This document shows, in pieces, positions 1 to 10,035 of a DNA stretch of 64,000 nucleotides. Source of the stretch: Mobilitalea sibirica (GTDB taxonomy: Bacteria; Bacillota; Clostridia; Lachnospirales; Lachnospiraceae); NCBI RefSeq assembly GCF_015999265.1, contig NZ_JAEAGR010000015.1, positions 1-64,000 on the forward strand. The letters are read 5' to 3'. Every line of letters starts with the position of its first letter. The stretch's first letter is position 1. The notes below the pieces were generated by a model. The model saw nothing but the letters and a program-made list of their open reading frames with translations. It did no database searches and had not been told where the DNA came from. A program made the translations under genes and the position numbers.

Positions 1-44
1 AAAACAAACGAATTGAAAAATACAAAGAAAAATGGTGTGCATAG

Positions 45-74
45 AAAAACGGTCACACAAATCGTGTGACCGTT
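45..74 (-). terminator. Intrinsic terminator downstream of the PrcB-like gene
   Basis: An 11-bp perfect stem (48-58 with 64-74, 5-nt loop) is followed on the minus strand by a run of five T. It lies about 80 bp past the stop of the lipoprotein gene read in the same direction. The plus side has no T run, so it is assigned to the minus strand. Confidence 0.7.
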
Positions 75-151
75 CATCAGCACCTAATTTAGATATTTAA
101 CATGTCTACTTGACAGGGGGCTTATCAGCTTAACAGGTGCCTTATACTTTC

Positions 152-568
152 CTATTCAAAAACTACACTCTTGTCTAAAAACTCCAGCTTCACCACAACG
201 TATGGATAGGTGACTCCCTGCGTAACCATATCATCCGGTGAAGGACCGATTAAATTAGTGTCTATGTAGATTGCGTTGCTGGTCAGATAAAGATCATCCA
301 CTGAGATACTATAGCCACCGCTGTTTTGTTTGCCATATCCAACAACGATATATAAGTAATCCTTGTTGGAATAGGATAATTTAAAAGGGTTTTCTTTCTT
401 TTCATCAATAATTTCTTTTAATTCTCCCGGCAGATCCGCATCCTCTACTACAGTAAACTCTAAATCCTTCAATCTCTTTATATCCGTATCCTCTGTTTTA
501 CAGCCTGTTATTCCAAGACCTGTAATTACTATCATAAGAAGCAGAACCAATTTTCTAAGCCTGTTCAT
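152..568 (-). CDS. Lipoprotein with PrcB_C-like domain
   Basis: A 138-residue predicted lipoprotein. The N-terminus is a typical signal peptide, basic then hydrophobic, ending in the lipobox ITGC at about residues 20-23, so the mature protein should be anchored on the outside of the membrane. The C-terminal half holds a GYGKQNSGGYSI segment, which resembles the PrcB_C domain named after a protease-complex subunit of Treponema; its role in Firmicutes is not established. The start at 568 was chosen because GGAGG lies five bases upstream of this ATG; an adjacent ATG at 571 and one further upstream at 592 are possible. It is monocistronic, with a terminator on each side. Family assignment is from motif memory. 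Confidence 0.75.
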   Translation of the reverse strand: MNRLRKLVLLLMIVITGLGITGCKTEDTDIKRLKDLEFTVVEDADLPGELKEIIDEKKENPFKLSYSNKDYLYIVVGYGKQNSGGYSISVDDLYLTSNAIYIDTNLIGPSPDDMVTQGVTYPYVVVKLEFLDKSVVFE

Positions 569-664
569 CATAGCCTCCATAGAATTAATCACTTATTAAA
601 TTCTATGACCTGATTTTATAAAAAATTCAAAAATATATGATAATAAATTATACTGCTAATACTT

Positions 665-714
665 CAAAACAAAAGCCTGTAATAACACCTACTAACTTCG
701 TTTTATTACAGGCT
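665..714 (-). terminator. Terminator of the sugar-transporter/adaptor operon
   Basis: A 12-bp perfect stem (674-685 with 703-714) is followed on the minus strand by a T-rich tail. It lies 39 bp past the stop of the HlyD-like gene and closes the four-gene operon starting at 4993. Confidence 0.75.
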
Positions 715-752
715 CTGAATATGTTATTTTTTTCTTACTTTTTTCCTTTCGC

Positions 753-1850
753 TTAGTCCTCAATTCTAACCCGCTGTCCGTTCTTTAACGGGCCGTTCGC
801 TGTATATACTATATTATACCCTGTTAATGTCTCTCCAGACACTGCCGTATAATATTCGTTAGAATCCATTACATTCACTTCCAATTTCTCCACATAATGT
901 TCTACGTTAAACAGTCTTCTGACGGTATTTACCACATAAATATAGCTGGAACCCATCTCTCTTTGTATGCTTCCATGAGGAAGTAATCTACTATAGGTTA
1001 CGGTAGGTAGCGTCATTGATACTTGTAATTGCTGCGGATCAATCCGTTCATTCTTATCGGGAGCTATGTCCGCCTTATAGGTGCAGATACCTGCCTCAAT
1101 TTTTTTACTTTTAACCTCCAGCTTAAGGGCTTGATTATCCCTGACCCAATCAAGATTTTCTCCTCGTTTGTAGACAATTACTTCTACGGTAATCTTATCT
1201 CCCAGTTTGACATATTCCTCCTGAGATGCCGGACTGGTAAAGACCGCTTCCATGGTCTCCGGATCTGCTATTTCAAATAGAACATCACCGGTTGCTACCT
1301 GTCTTCCTTCCGCCAGATTTTGTATCGTAAGTTTACCGTCAACTCTTGCTATTAGTTCAAAGTTCTCATTAAAGCTTTGCTTTACTAAATCAAAATCAGC
1401 CTGAGCTTCCTCTACGGCTATCTCTTTTAATCGGATCTGAATTTCAAGGGCCCGCTTTTGATCCGGATCCGTTATCCCGGAAAAGCCCTCCTTCAGTACC
1501 TTTAATTCATTTTTCATCGTCTGCAGCGCCGATTCCATCTGTAGGATGGATTTCTCTACCTGATAGCCTTCACAGGAGGCCACAACATCGCCTTCCTTGA
1601 CCAGAGTTCCCGCCGGTAGAAACACTTCATCTATTTCCAGAAAAAACGGGGCCTCGTGAACCGTCTTAACATTAAAATCAATTGCACCACTAAACGTAAT
1701 ATCCTCATAGAAGGTTCCCTTTTGTGAGGTTACCGTTGTTACGGTTACCAATTCGTCACCGGATAGCTGCTCTGAAAACAAGGAAAACAACACCATGATG
1801 ATTAAGGCATACGCCCCAATATGTAATAATACCTTTTTCTTTCTACTCAT
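753..1850 (-). CDS. HlyD/RND-type membrane-fusion adaptor protein
   Basis: 365 residues. One N-terminal membrane segment (about residues 8-26) is followed by an extracellular part. The segment VKEGDVVASCEG near residues 84-95 and a second half near residues 165-190 (EGRQVATGDVLFEI) look like the split biotinyl-lipoyl-like barrel of HlyD/MacA adaptors, with a coiled-coil hairpin rich in E, K, Q and L between them. Such proteins normally connect exporters to the outside. Here the gene is the last of an operon with a sugar-type ABC importer (14 bp after the MalG-like permease), and no MacB- or RND-type exporter is adjacent. The start has a GGAGG site. Adaptor fold is fairly secure, partner unknown. 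Confidence 0.8.
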   Translation of the reverse strand: MSRKKKVLLHIGAYALIIMVLFSLFSEQLSGDELVTVTTVTSQKGTFYEDITFSGAIDFNVKTVHEAPFFLEIDEVFLPAGTLVKEGDVVASCEGYQVEKSILQMESALQTMKNELKVLKEGFSGITDPDQKRALEIQIRLKEIAVEEAQADFDLVKQSFNENFELIARVDGKLTIQNLAEGRQVATGDVLFEIADPETMEAVFTSPASQEEYVKLGDKITVEVIVYKRGENLDWVRDNQALKLEVKSKKIEAGICTYKADIAPDKNERIDPQQLQVSMTLPTVTYSRLLPHGSIQREMGSSYIYVVNTVRRLFNVEHYVEKLEVNVMDSNEYYTAVSGETLTGYNIVYTANGPLKNGQRVRIED

Positions 1851-1864
1851 CTTTACTACTCCTC

Positions 1865-2725
1865 CTACATCGTTAAATTGGTAAATCCGATACTTTCAAC
1901 CAAATCCTCTTCAAATAGCAAAAACAAAATTAACGGAAACAGCATAAATACTGTACCGATTGCAAATGCCGTTCCCAGGCTTGTGAGTGAACTTGAATTT
2001 AATATGATGGAAAGCGGGAATAAGCCTTTGTTTTTTAGGAATACCAAAGGAGCCTCCACCATGTTCCAATTCTCCACGAAGGAAAGTAAAACCAGCGCAG
2101 ATACCGCCCCCTTTGCAGGAGGCAATATAATTTTCAAAAAGATCTTCCATTCTCCGGCTCCGTCAATTCTGGCTGCCTCACTGATACTTGCCGGAATATC
2201 CTTCATAAACTGTGTTAACAAAAACACTCCGAAGGTTGAGAATATAGCAGGAACTGTAACCGCCAAAGCACTATCCAACCAGCCTAATTTATTTAATACA
2301 TAGAAGTTCGGAACTAAGGTTACCTGTTGGGGCATTACCATAATCACAATACTTATGAAATACAGAATGTTTTTAAAACGAAAGTTAAGCTTAGCATAAG
2401 CATAAGCAGCCATAGCTGAAACGATCACCTGAAAGAATACAATGACTACCGTATACCTGACAGAATTCCAGAAAGCATAAATCGCGTCGGTCCGATACCA
2501 AAGAACTGTCTTAAACTGCTCTAAGGATGATTCTCCGGGAAACATATTAAGAGAAACAAATTCTCCGTACTTTGCTATCGCTTCCTCCCCTCCGCTCATT
2601 AGTACTGCCCCGTACATATCAAGAATAGATGTATGATCACTGAAGGAGTTCGTTATGGTAAAAATGATAGGGAACAATACGATGATGCAAAGTAATCCCA
2701 ATACTATAATTCTTATGTATCTCAT
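1865..2725 (-). CDS. ABC sugar-type transporter permease, MalG-like
   Basis: 286 residues with six predicted membrane helices. The cytoplasmic EAA loop reads EAARIDGAGEWKIF (about residues 185-198), the contact site for the ATPase in carbohydrate-uptake (CUT1) permeases. The start lies only 3 bp after the stop of the MalF-like permease, so the two are translated together and should form a heterodimeric channel. No ATPase gene is in the operon; CUT1 systems often use a shared MsmX/UgpC-type ATPase encoded elsewhere, which is inference here. Substrate cannot be told from the sequence. Confidence 0.88.
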   Translation of the reverse strand: MRYIRIIVLGLLCIIVLFPIIFTITNSFSDHTSILDMYGAVLMSGGEEAIAKYGEFVSLNMFPGESSLEQFKTVLWYRTDAIYAFWNSVRYTVVIVFFQVIVSAMAAYAYAKLNFRFKNILYFISIVIMVMPQQVTLVPNFYVLNKLGWLDSALAVTVPAIFSTFGVFLLTQFMKDIPASISEAARIDGAGEWKIFLKIILPPAKGAVSALVLLSFVENWNMVEAPLVFLKNKGLFPLSIILNSSSLTSLGTAFAIGTVFMLFPLILFLLFEEDLVESIGFTNLTM

Positions 2726-2728
2726 CGT

Positions 2729-3586
2729 CTACTCTCCCTTCTCTATACGGTTTCTGCGCAGATACAGAAACCCTAATATTAACATTACAAAGGTAAACGT
2801 CATTAAGGATGCAATCGATAAATTCTGATAATTAAAATTACGGAAATTATTGTTTAAATAATGCTGTAAAAGGTACAGCCTCTCCGACGGATAATCTCCT
2901 GTCAACAGATAAACCTCGCGGAAAATCTTAAATGAGTTTATGAGAGACATTATGATGACGAAAAACATGGTTGATTTAATCAACTTAAGTGTAATATAAT
3001 ACATACACTTTATCTTACCTGCCCCATCAATTTTGGCAGCTTCATAATATTCTTTTGGTATCGCATTGATACCGACAATGAATAGCAGCATGTTATAGCC
3101 ACAATACTTCCAGACATATATAATTACCATAATAAGTAAACTGTATCTACTGTCCAGAAAATCCACGGTATTCATATTGAAAACACGAAGCACGTGATTA
3201 ATAAAACCCGATTGCTCAAATAAGATCTGGAATACTATAATTGTAGCAGCTGTGGGAATGACCAGCGGCATAAAGAAAGCTGTGCGAAACACTGCATTTG
3301 ATACCGTCACTCTTAATAAAAGCAATGCCAACAAAAATGATACAATTATAATAGCCGGCATTGCTAAAAGTAAAAACAATGCATTATTTTTTAAAGCCAG
3401 CTGGAAGGAATAGCTCGTAAATACATGTCCGATATTTCGAAACAGATTAAGCGGTGTTACAGAATCGTTTTCTGCCAGGGTAAAACAATAGCTTACATTA
3501 ACCATAAAGGGCATTATGTAAAATATTAAGAGTCCAAGAACGGATGGTGCTATGAATAAATATGGTCTCAAATTCTTTCTCAACAT
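2729..3586 (-). CDS. ABC sugar-type transporter permease, MalF-like
   Basis: 285 residues, six predicted membrane helices, with the EAA motif EAAKIDGAGKIKCM near residues 183-196. Second gene of the operon, 42 bp after the binding-protein gene and 3 bp before the MalG-like gene. It pairs with the 1865-2725 product to form the membrane part of a carbohydrate-type importer. The starting MLRKNLRPYLFIAPSV is typical for this family and is preceded by a purine-rich site. Confidence 0.88.
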   Translation of the reverse strand: MLRKNLRPYLFIAPSVLGLLIFYIMPFMVNVSYCFTLAENDSVTPLNLFRNIGHVFTSYSFQLALKNNALFLLLAMPAIIIVSFLLALLLLRVTVSNAVFRTAFFMPLVIPTAATIIVFQILFEQSGFINHVLRVFNMNTVDFLDSRYSLLIMVIIYVWKYCGYNMLLFIVGINAIPKEYYEAAKIDGAGKIKCMYYITLKLIKSTMFFVIIMSLINSFKIFREVYLLTGDYPSERLYLLQHYLNNNFRNFNYQNLSIASLMTFTFVMLILGFLYLRRNRIEKGE

Positions 3587-3628
3587 TTCATATCCTTACC
3601 TTTCTTTCATTCTTATTTCGCGTACTGC

Positions 3629-4993
3629 TTATTCATAAATATATACTTTCAGTAAATGATTTGCCTTCTTTAAGGTTTTATCCCAATTCACAGTACCATC
3701 CATATAACCTTTAAAGGCTTCTTCCATGATAGAATTGTACCTATTATCATTCACAATGACTCTTCCGGGTTCTTTTAAATATCTGGTATAGGTATTGAGT
3801 TCCTTCTCTGTTAGTGGGATAATCGGCACGCTTGTTCCGTCAAAGTTATATTCAAAGGAAGTTTTATTGCTTAGTTCCAGCATCTCATAATCCAGTACGG
3901 TATTGCGGACCGGCAGATTGTAATTAACCCCACTTTGTTGCATAAACTTTGATAGAGCACATTTAATTAATTCAAAGGCTTCCTTCTGGTGTTTTGAGTT
4001 TTTATTGACTGCACCACATAGTCTTATGGTAGCCACACTACTGCCGGTATTAAGGTCCGACAGGGAATAGAGCCTGGCCTCCTCATCTCCGGATAAGGCT
4101 TTCAGTAAGGATAATGTGAACTTAATTCTATTATGATTTGATATATCATAGCCGTTTAGAAACACCATATCTCCTTCCAGAATAGGGCCATATCTGGAAT
4201 TGGAGTATCCCTCTAAATCCGCCTCGCTTTTTATAAAATGTTTTTGAATTTCCTTATACCAATCCACATAGATCTTCAATTCGTTTTCGTCAAACTCAAC
4301 TTTTTTTTCTTTAAAATCCACTACTTGTACATTATTAATTTCTAAAAAATAGGATAAACTAAAGGGGTTCGCAAAGTTAAAACGATTGTCATCGCCAAGT
4401 CCGGTAAGTATGTAATTTTCGTGGGCAGCCATAAAATCTTCCATGCTATTCATATTCTCAAAGGATATACCGTTTAGAAAACTATCTACAGCCAAGAACA
4501 TTTCAACATCATAGTTAATCGGCATAAAAATACGTTTATCGTTGTAGACTCCCGCATCAATAACTTTAGAATTAAAACTACTTAAATCATATTCCGTTTC
4601 TTCAATGATTGGATTTAAATCAGCAAACATATTGTTCTTAAGCAAATTATAAGAGCTTTCAAACATTAAAGGATTAAAAAACAAAACATCGGGACCGCCT
4701 CCACCCATCATTTCTGTGGTGACCGTCTGTATCATGGTATCCACACTTTCAAACCAGGTAATCGTTACTCCTGCTGCCTTAGTCGCGAACATGTCGTATT
4801 GAAACCGTTCCAACAGTGCTGCTATATATTCATCCTCCTGTACTGCATATACATTAAGATTAACTTCTCCTTCAAATAAGGTCTCTGCTGAAAGTACACC
4901 TATCGGTTCGGCTGTCTTACTGTTTACGCAAGCTGTTAAAGCTAAGACTGCCAGTACGAAAACCGCTGCCAATCCATATCGTTTTGTCCTCAT
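3629..4993 (-). CDS. ABC transporter substrate-binding lipoprotein (sugar-type)
   Basis: 454 residues. A signal peptide ends in the lipobox LTAC, followed by a bilobal family-1 (sugar) solute-binding fold; the segment GGGGPDVLFFNP (residues about 97-108) is the characteristic GxxPDV region of these proteins. It should capture the substrate outside the cell for the two permeases that follow. Start at the second ATG (4993) because GGGGG lies six bases upstream; the first ATG at 4999 is too close to that site. First gene of the operon, with a sigma-A-like promoter at 5046-5073. Substrate is unknown. Confidence 0.85.
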   Translation of the reverse strand: MRTKRYGLAAVFVLAVLALTACVNSKTAEPIGVLSAETLFEGEVNLNVYAVQEDEYIAALLERFQYDMFATKAAGVTITWFESVDTMIQTVTTEMMGGGGPDVLFFNPLMFESSYNLLKNNMFADLNPIIEETEYDLSSFNSKVIDAGVYNDKRIFMPINYDVEMFLAVDSFLNGISFENMNSMEDFMAAHENYILTGLGDDNRFNFANPFSLSYFLEINNVQVVDFKEKKVEFDENELKIYVDWYKEIQKHFIKSEADLEGYSNSRYGPILEGDMVFLNGYDISNHNRIKFTLSLLKALSGDEEARLYSLSDLNTGSSVATIRLCGAVNKNSKHQKEAFELIKCALSKFMQQSGVNYNLPVRNTVLDYEMLELSNKTSFEYNFDGTSVPIIPLTEKELNTYTRYLKEPGRVIVNDNRYNSIMEEAFKGYMDGTVNWDKTLKKANHLLKVYIYE

Positions 4994-5045
4994 GAACATC
5001 CCCCTTTGGTTTCATAAAATGATAGCAAATATACAAATTTAGCTA

Positions 5046-5073
5046 ATTATAACACATCGCAGATACCAAACAA
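5046..5073 (-). promoter_or_regulatory. Sigma-A-like promoter of the sugar-transporter operon
   Basis: On the minus strand, TTGTTT (5068-5073), a 16-bp spacer and a perfect TATAAT (5046-5051), about 50 bp upstream of the binding-protein start. Confidence 0.55.
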
Positions 5074-5136
5074 ATGTCTTTTCTTTTATTTAATCTGAAA
5101 TGAGATAGATATACCCATATTTTAATGGAAAATGAG

Positions 5137-5187
5137 ACAAGACCCAGCCACTTTTTGCAATATCGCCAAAACGTGACTGGGTCTTGT
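5137..5187 (-). terminator. Terminator downstream of clpB
   Basis: A 15-bp stem with one mismatch (5137-5151 with 5173-5187), 23 bp past the clpB stop. The minus-strand tail after the stem contains TTTT a few bases on. Confidence 0.65.
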
Positions 5188-5209
5188 TAACTCTATTCCT
5201 TATTAAGAT

Positions 5210-7792
5210 TTATAACACTTTAGCTGTTAGTCCCTGCTGACCTTCTTCAATTAGAATCGTTCCACCGGGCTTTACCTGATCGCTTAGAATAAGTCTGGCA
5301 CTCAAGGTTTCTACATTCTTTTGAAGATATCTCTTTATCGGTCTTGCTCCGTATACCGGGTCATAGGCAGCAGAAGCAATATACTCCTTGGCTTCCTGCG
5401 TAAGCTTAATTTGAACCTCCCGATCTGCAAGCCTTTTATTTAAATCTACCACCATTAGTTCAATAATGCTGCTGATATCTTTCTTTGTAAGAGGTTTAAA
5501 TAAGATGATTTCATCCAGACGATTTAAAAACTCGGGACGAAAATGCACGCGAAGATCATTCATGACCAAAGTCTCACAGGAACTGTTAATTCCACCGCTT
5601 TCATCCACCCCTTCTAAAAGATATCTGGAACCGATATTAGAGGTCATGATAATAATTGTATTCTTAAAATCCACGGTTCTCCCCTGTGAATCCGTAATAC
5701 GTCCGTCATCCAGTACCTGCAACAGCACATTGAACACATCCGGATGTGCTTTCTCTATCTCATCAAATAATATAACTGCGTAAGGTTTTCTTCGAACTGC
5801 TTCTGTTAGCTGACCGCCTTCCTCAAAACCGACATATCCCGGAGGCGCACCGATTAGCCTTGCTACCGAATGCTTCTCCATATATTCGCTCATATCAATT
5901 CTTACCATGTTTTGCTCATTATCAAATAAGCTTTCCGCTAATGCCTTCGCCAGCTCTGTTTTACCGACACCGGTTGGCCCAAGAAACAAAAAGGATCCTA
6001 TGGGCTTACTCGGGTCTTTTATTCCTGCCTTAGAGCGAAGGATAGCATCCGATACAAGATCTACCGCTTCGTTTTGTCCAACCACCCTTTTATGAAGCTG
6101 TTCGCTTAGCTGCAAGGTTTTACTTCGCTCACTTTCCGTTAGTTTTGTAACAGGTATTCCACTCCACCTGGAAATAATCTTAGCGATTTCCTCTTCGCTA
6201 ACATTTTCATGAACCAAAGTATGTTCTTCCTCCTTAAGAAGCTCTTCCTCTTCCTTAAGCTGCTTTTGTAACTGTGGAAGCCTTCCGTACTTTAGCTCTG
6301 CTGCCTTATTTAGATCATAATTACGTTCTGCAAGTTCTATCTCATTATTTAACTCCTCCAATGCTTCCCTAAGTTTTTGAACTTTCTCAACAGAGGCCTT
6401 TTCATTGTCCCATCTGGCCTTTGCCAAGCCAAATTCCTCTCTTAGCTGTGAAAGCTCCTTCTGAAGTTCTGCCAATCTCTCGGCACTTAATCTGTCATGC
6501 TCCTTCTTAAGGGCAGCTTCTTCTATCTCCATCTGCATAATTCTTCGCTGCATATCATCCAGCTCTGTCGGCAAGGAATCCAGTTCTGTCTTAATCAATG
6601 CACAAGCTTCATCTACCAGGTCTATCGCTTTATCCGGAAGAAAACGGTCGGAGATATAGCGGTTTGATAATACTGCTGCACTTACCAAAGCACCATCGGT
6701 AATCTTAACTCCGTGAAATACTTCATACCGCTCCTTAAGACCTCTTAAGATGGATATGGTGTCCTCAACAGAGGGCTGAGCTACCATAACCGGCTGAAAT
6801 CTTCGCTCTAAAGCTGCATCCTTTTCGACATACTGACGATATTCATTCAGAGTAGTGGCTCCGATACAGTGAAGCTCTCCTCTGGCCAGCATCGGTTTAA
6901 GCATATTACCGGCATCCATCGCTCCTTCGGTCTTACCTGCCCCGACGATAGTATGCAGCTCATCGATAAAGAGAATAACCTGTCCTTCACTTTTTTTTAC
7001 TTCTTCAAGAACTGCTTTCAGTCGTTCTTCAAATTCACCTCGGTACTTAGCTCCAGCAACTAAAGCCCCCATATCCAATGCGAAGATGCGCTTATCCTTT
7101 AAAGATTGCGGGACATCTCCCTTCACAATTCTCTGTGCTAAGCCTTCTACTACTGCCGTTTTTCCTACACCGGGTTCTCCGATTAACACCGGATTGTTCT
7201 TTGTTTTACGGGAGAGAATTCGCACTACATTTCTTATCTCCCCATCTCGACCGATCACAGGATCCAGCTTCTGCTCCTTTGCCCGTTCTACCAGATCATA
7301 TCCGTATTTTTCCAAAGTGTCATAGGTTGCCTCCGGATTATCACTGATTACTCTTTGATTTCCCCTGACACTTTGAAGTGCCTGTAGAAAGGCATCTCTG
7401 GTAATTCGAAACTCCTCTATCAATCCTTTTACCGCTTTCCCCGGCTGCTTAAGCATACTGAGGAACAGATGCTCCACCGATATATAGGAATCTCCCATCT
7501 GCTTGGCTTCGCTTTCCCCATAGATTAAAATTTTATTTAGATCAGTACTGATATAGTTTTGCCCACCGGAAACCTTTGGCCTCTTATTTAAAAGACCTGT
7601 AACCTGGGCTAAGAAAACCTGCGTATCAATTCCCATCTTTTCGAACAGCCTTTTAATCAGGCTTTCCTCTATAGTAAGAAGGCTATAGAGCAAATGCTCC
7701 ACATCGATTTCCTGATGCCCATAGTCATATGCAAGCTTCTCACAATCCTGCACTGCCTGCAGGGACTTTTGCGTAAATTTATTGATATTCAT
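5210..7792 (-). CDS. clpB: ATP-dependent chaperone ClpB
   Basis: 860 residues, the usual ClpB length. Order: Clp-N repeats (about 1-145), first AAA+ domain with Walker A GEPGVGKT (about 202-209), the long coiled-coil middle domain (about 400-535, rich in E, K, L), then the second AAA+ domain with GPTGVGKT and the C-terminal D2-small region. The long middle domain distinguishes ClpB from ClpC/ClpA; it rescues aggregated protein with DnaK. RBS AGGAGG precedes the ATG. Monocistronic, own promoter and terminator. No CIRCE element or CtsR heptad repeat was seen upstream; a short palindrome overlaps the -35 box instead. Confidence 0.97.
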   Translation of the reverse strand: MNINKFTQKSLQAVQDCEKLAYDYGHQEIDVEHLLYSLLTIEESLIKRLFEKMGIDTQVFLAQVTGLLNKRPKVSGGQNYISTDLNKILIYGESEAKQMGDSYISVEHLFLSMLKQPGKAVKGLIEEFRITRDAFLQALQSVRGNQRVISDNPEATYDTLEKYGYDLVERAKEQKLDPVIGRDGEIRNVVRILSRKTKNNPVLIGEPGVGKTAVVEGLAQRIVKGDVPQSLKDKRIFALDMGALVAGAKYRGEFEERLKAVLEEVKKSEGQVILFIDELHTIVGAGKTEGAMDAGNMLKPMLARGELHCIGATTLNEYRQYVEKDAALERRFQPVMVAQPSVEDTISILRGLKERYEVFHGVKITDGALVSAAVLSNRYISDRFLPDKAIDLVDEACALIKTELDSLPTELDDMQRRIMQMEIEEAALKKEHDRLSAERLAELQKELSQLREEFGLAKARWDNEKASVEKVQKLREALEELNNEIELAERNYDLNKAAELKYGRLPQLQKQLKEEEELLKEEEHTLVHENVSEEEIAKIISRWSGIPVTKLTESERSKTLQLSEQLHKRVVGQNEAVDLVSDAILRSKAGIKDPSKPIGSFLFLGPTGVGKTELAKALAESLFDNEQNMVRIDMSEYMEKHSVARLIGAPPGYVGFEEGGQLTEAVRRKPYAVILFDEIEKAHPDVFNVLLQVLDDGRITDSQGRTVDFKNTIIIMTSNIGSRYLLEGVDESGGINSSCETLVMNDLRVHFRPEFLNRLDEIILFKPLTKKDISSIIELMVVDLNKRLADREVQIKLTQEAKEYIASAAYDPVYGARPIKRYLQKNVETLSARLILSDQVKPGGTILIEEGQQGLTAKVL

Positions 7793-7873
7793 AATGGTTC
7801 CTCCTATTTTATTCTTCTCATCTTTATAATATGAGATACGTCAAGTATATTCTAGATTATTTGTTATATCACA

Positions 7874-7904
7874 ACTATAACACATAGAACTTGATTTATC
7901 AAGT
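7874..7904 (-). promoter_or_regulatory. clpB promoter with overlapping palindrome
   Basis: Minus strand: TTGATA (7897-7902), a 17-bp spacer, TATAGT (7874-7879). An inverted repeat, ACTTGA and TCAAGT around a 4-bp centre, occupies 7889-7904 and covers the -35 box, so it is placed like an operator. The sequence is not the known HrcA (CIRCE) or CtsR site. Confidence 0.5.
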
Positions 7905-8027
7905 CGGTTTTTTTAAAGATAAGTTAAATATCCATTCTTATTAGATAACCATTATAGAGTAGCCATAGCTATAAATTAGATGAACTGATACAAGATGATG
8001 CTTGAATGCACACTGTTTTAATAAAAC

Positions 8028-9311
8028 TCAGTCTAATACCTTTTTAATTTGATATTGCGAATTAATCAAGAGCCACAATTGCGAGAAATAGTACATAACA
8101 TTCCAGATTCCTATTCCATCAATACCATAGTCTTGTAAAATCTTTATTGAGGCATCTATGCTTCTTGCATCCTTAAAATACACAATATGGGGCCGATTAA
8201 AATTATCAACATACTCAAAGTATGCAGATAACGTGGTTTCATCATACTGAATAACCGCATTATTTTGTCTGGCTAAAGCTAATGCGGAATCATAATTCAG
8301 GGCATTCGCCCTTGTCCGACCTTCCACATAGGGTAACTGCCAGTCGTATCCCAATGTCGGCAGCATAATTCTAATTTTATCAAGGGGAACCTGACTTACA
8401 ATATAATCGAGTAACGGGCCAGATGTCACAATCGATATTGGATTAGGCGGTCTATCAATAGATCCCAAGTCATAGGTTAAAAATAGTAATCCATCCGATT
8501 GCTCACTGAAAGCAGTATAATTAATCTTTTCAAACGTAATCTCGTCCTGATGATAGGTTAAACCGGGATTGATGGTTACATATACGGAATACCCCTGTGG
8601 ATGTAAACTGTCGGTAATATTTGTTAATAAGTCTAAGTAAAGCTGTTGGTTATTTTCATTAATCAATTGCATTGATATATTTACTCCGTTATAACCCTTC
8701 GTTTCCAGAATCGTAAGTATAGTGTCAATAACCTTATCCTGAATTTGCTTATCATTTAAAATCTCAGCCACCGCTTCCAAATCAAAAACACCGGTTTGAG
8801 AAAATGCGGTTAGTACCAAGGTGGAAGGTACACCATATAACTTTGCCGTCTCAATTACATCAATATCGTTATCACCTCCGGTTATTTCACCACCAGCAGC
8901 AATACGGTGATTAAATATTAACAAAAAAGTTAAGTATGGTAATGTCATTCTTAGAATTTCATCTCTTATAAACGGGTAAGTATAACCGACTACCCATAAA
9001 CTCCCTTTATCGTTATTATAACTGATAACCAAAGTTTCTCCCGGATAGATATATTGTCGGTTGGCAAGAAACGGATTATTCCTTAGTAACTGCATAACCG
9101 TAGTATTAAAAGCATCCGCGATACCTTCTAACGTATCGCCTTCTTCCACTGTATAAACCTGTGACGGATACGTAATAATAAGTGCTTGACCCACAACCAG
9201 TTGATAAGGTTCTTCTATATCGTTATCGATTATTAATCTCTCAGCAGTTATACCAAACTGACTGGCAATTGAATTAATTGTATCTCCCTGTTGTACCACA
9301 TATATCTCCAT
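8028..9311 (-). CDS. Two LysM domains plus GH18-like domain (catalytic residues replaced)
   Basis: 427 residues. Two LysM peptidoglycan-binding domains (about 2-46 and 51-97) precede a glycoside hydrolase 18-like barrel (about 105-425), the architecture of YaaH/SleL-type spore cortex or coat enzymes. In active GH18 enzymes the barrel carries DGxDxDxE; here the matching stretch reads NGVNISMQ (residues 208-215), so the aspartates and the acid glutamate are all replaced and hydrolysis is unlikely. No signal peptide is seen, as in spore-coat LysM proteins. Start at 9311 has GGAGAG upstream; an upstream ATG at 9341 is less likely. A binding or scaffold role in the spore is inference. Confidence 0.85.
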   Translation of the reverse strand: MEIYVVQQGDTINSIASQFGITAERLIIDNDIEEPYQLVVGQALIITYPSQVYTVEEGDTLEGIADAFNTTVMQLLRNNPFLANRQYIYPGETLVISYNNDKGSLWVVGYTYPFIRDEILRMTLPYLTFLLIFNHRIAAGGEITGGDNDIDVIETAKLYGVPSTLVLTAFSQTGVFDLEAVAEILNDKQIQDKVIDTILTILETKGYNGVNISMQLINENNQQLYLDLLTNITDSLHPQGYSVYVTINPGLTYHQDEITFEKINYTAFSEQSDGLLFLTYDLGSIDRPPNPISIVTSGPLLDYIVSQVPLDKIRIMLPTLGYDWQLPYVEGRTRANALNYDSALALARQNNAVIQYDETTLSAYFEYVDNFNRPHIVYFKDARSIDASIKILQDYGIDGIGIWNVMYYFSQLWLLINSQYQIKKVLD

Positions 9312-9618
9312 AAGAATCTCTCCATTCAGCCGATGCATCATAAATTAGCTCGTTATCACAATATTTATAAAGCGTATTCATTCGTTCACAGCTCTCTTTA
9401 CCTCATGGTTTATTATATGTTATATGATACGACATGTTATTGTAATTTCCTTGTAGCATATTATTTTAAAACTAAAACGGGACATTCGCCTCATTCACCC
9501 TAGCCGGAGCTCACATAATCCTACTCTCCAAATAATGTATAAATGAAACCCTATATCCCGTTAATTCTAATACCCTTATATGCAAACTAATTTTAAATTC
9601 TTCATATTCAATGTTTTA
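9312..9618. other. Intergenic stretch, AT-rich
   Basis: No convincing gene or RNA. The minus strand carries CATATAAT-like sequence at about 9413-9420 that could serve as a -10 box for the LysM-GH18 gene, but no matching -35 was settled. Confidence 0.3.
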
Positions 9619-10035
9619 TTATTTGATGCTTACTTTCGCTTGACGATCCATAAAATATTTGATAATCGTACTTCTCTTAATAATACCAATAAAAATATTC
9701 TGATCATCTACGACCGGTATAAATCCCTGAAGGATTGCTAAGGAAATGATATCTTCTATTTGTGAATTTATTGAAATCGGTTTATTATCTTTATATCTCT
9801 TTACTGTATTGATTGAGATTTTACTTGTATCTTTAAATGTTATTTCTAAGCCATTTTTAAAATACCAAAGCAAATCACCTTCCGTGATTGTGCCAATGTA
9901 TTTACCGGTTTTATTTAAAATAGGGATTGCCGAATATCTGTGATGTTCCATCTTCTCCATCGTCTGCCTTACGGTAAAAGTATTCTCTACCCATACAATC
10001 TCGCTTTTCGGTGTCAAGAAAAATGCTATGTTCAT
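9619..10035 (-). CDS. CBS-domain pair protein
   Basis: 138 residues, consisting of two CBS domains in tandem (about 1-60 and 75-135) and nothing else. The first contains HHRYSAIPILNKTGKYIGTI, the second GFIPVVDDQNIFIGII, both typical CBS strand-turn patterns. Stand-alone CBS pairs bind adenine nucleotides or S-adenosylmethionine and act as sensors; ligand and partner cannot be told here. AGGAGG precedes the ATG. Genes on either side are unrelated. Confidence 0.85.
   Translation of the reverse strand: MNIAFFLTPKSEIVWVENTFTVRQTMEKMEHHRYSAIPILNKTGKYIGTITEGDLLWYFKNGLEITFKDTSKISINTVKRYKDNKPISINSQIEDIISLAILQGFIPVVDDQNIFIGIIKRSTIIKYFMDRQAKVSIK

Noticed and set aside
1878-2303. Plus-strand frame opposite the MalG-like permease
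   Set aside because: It lies within a well-supported membrane-protein gene with the EAA motif on the minus strand and has no ribosome binding site.
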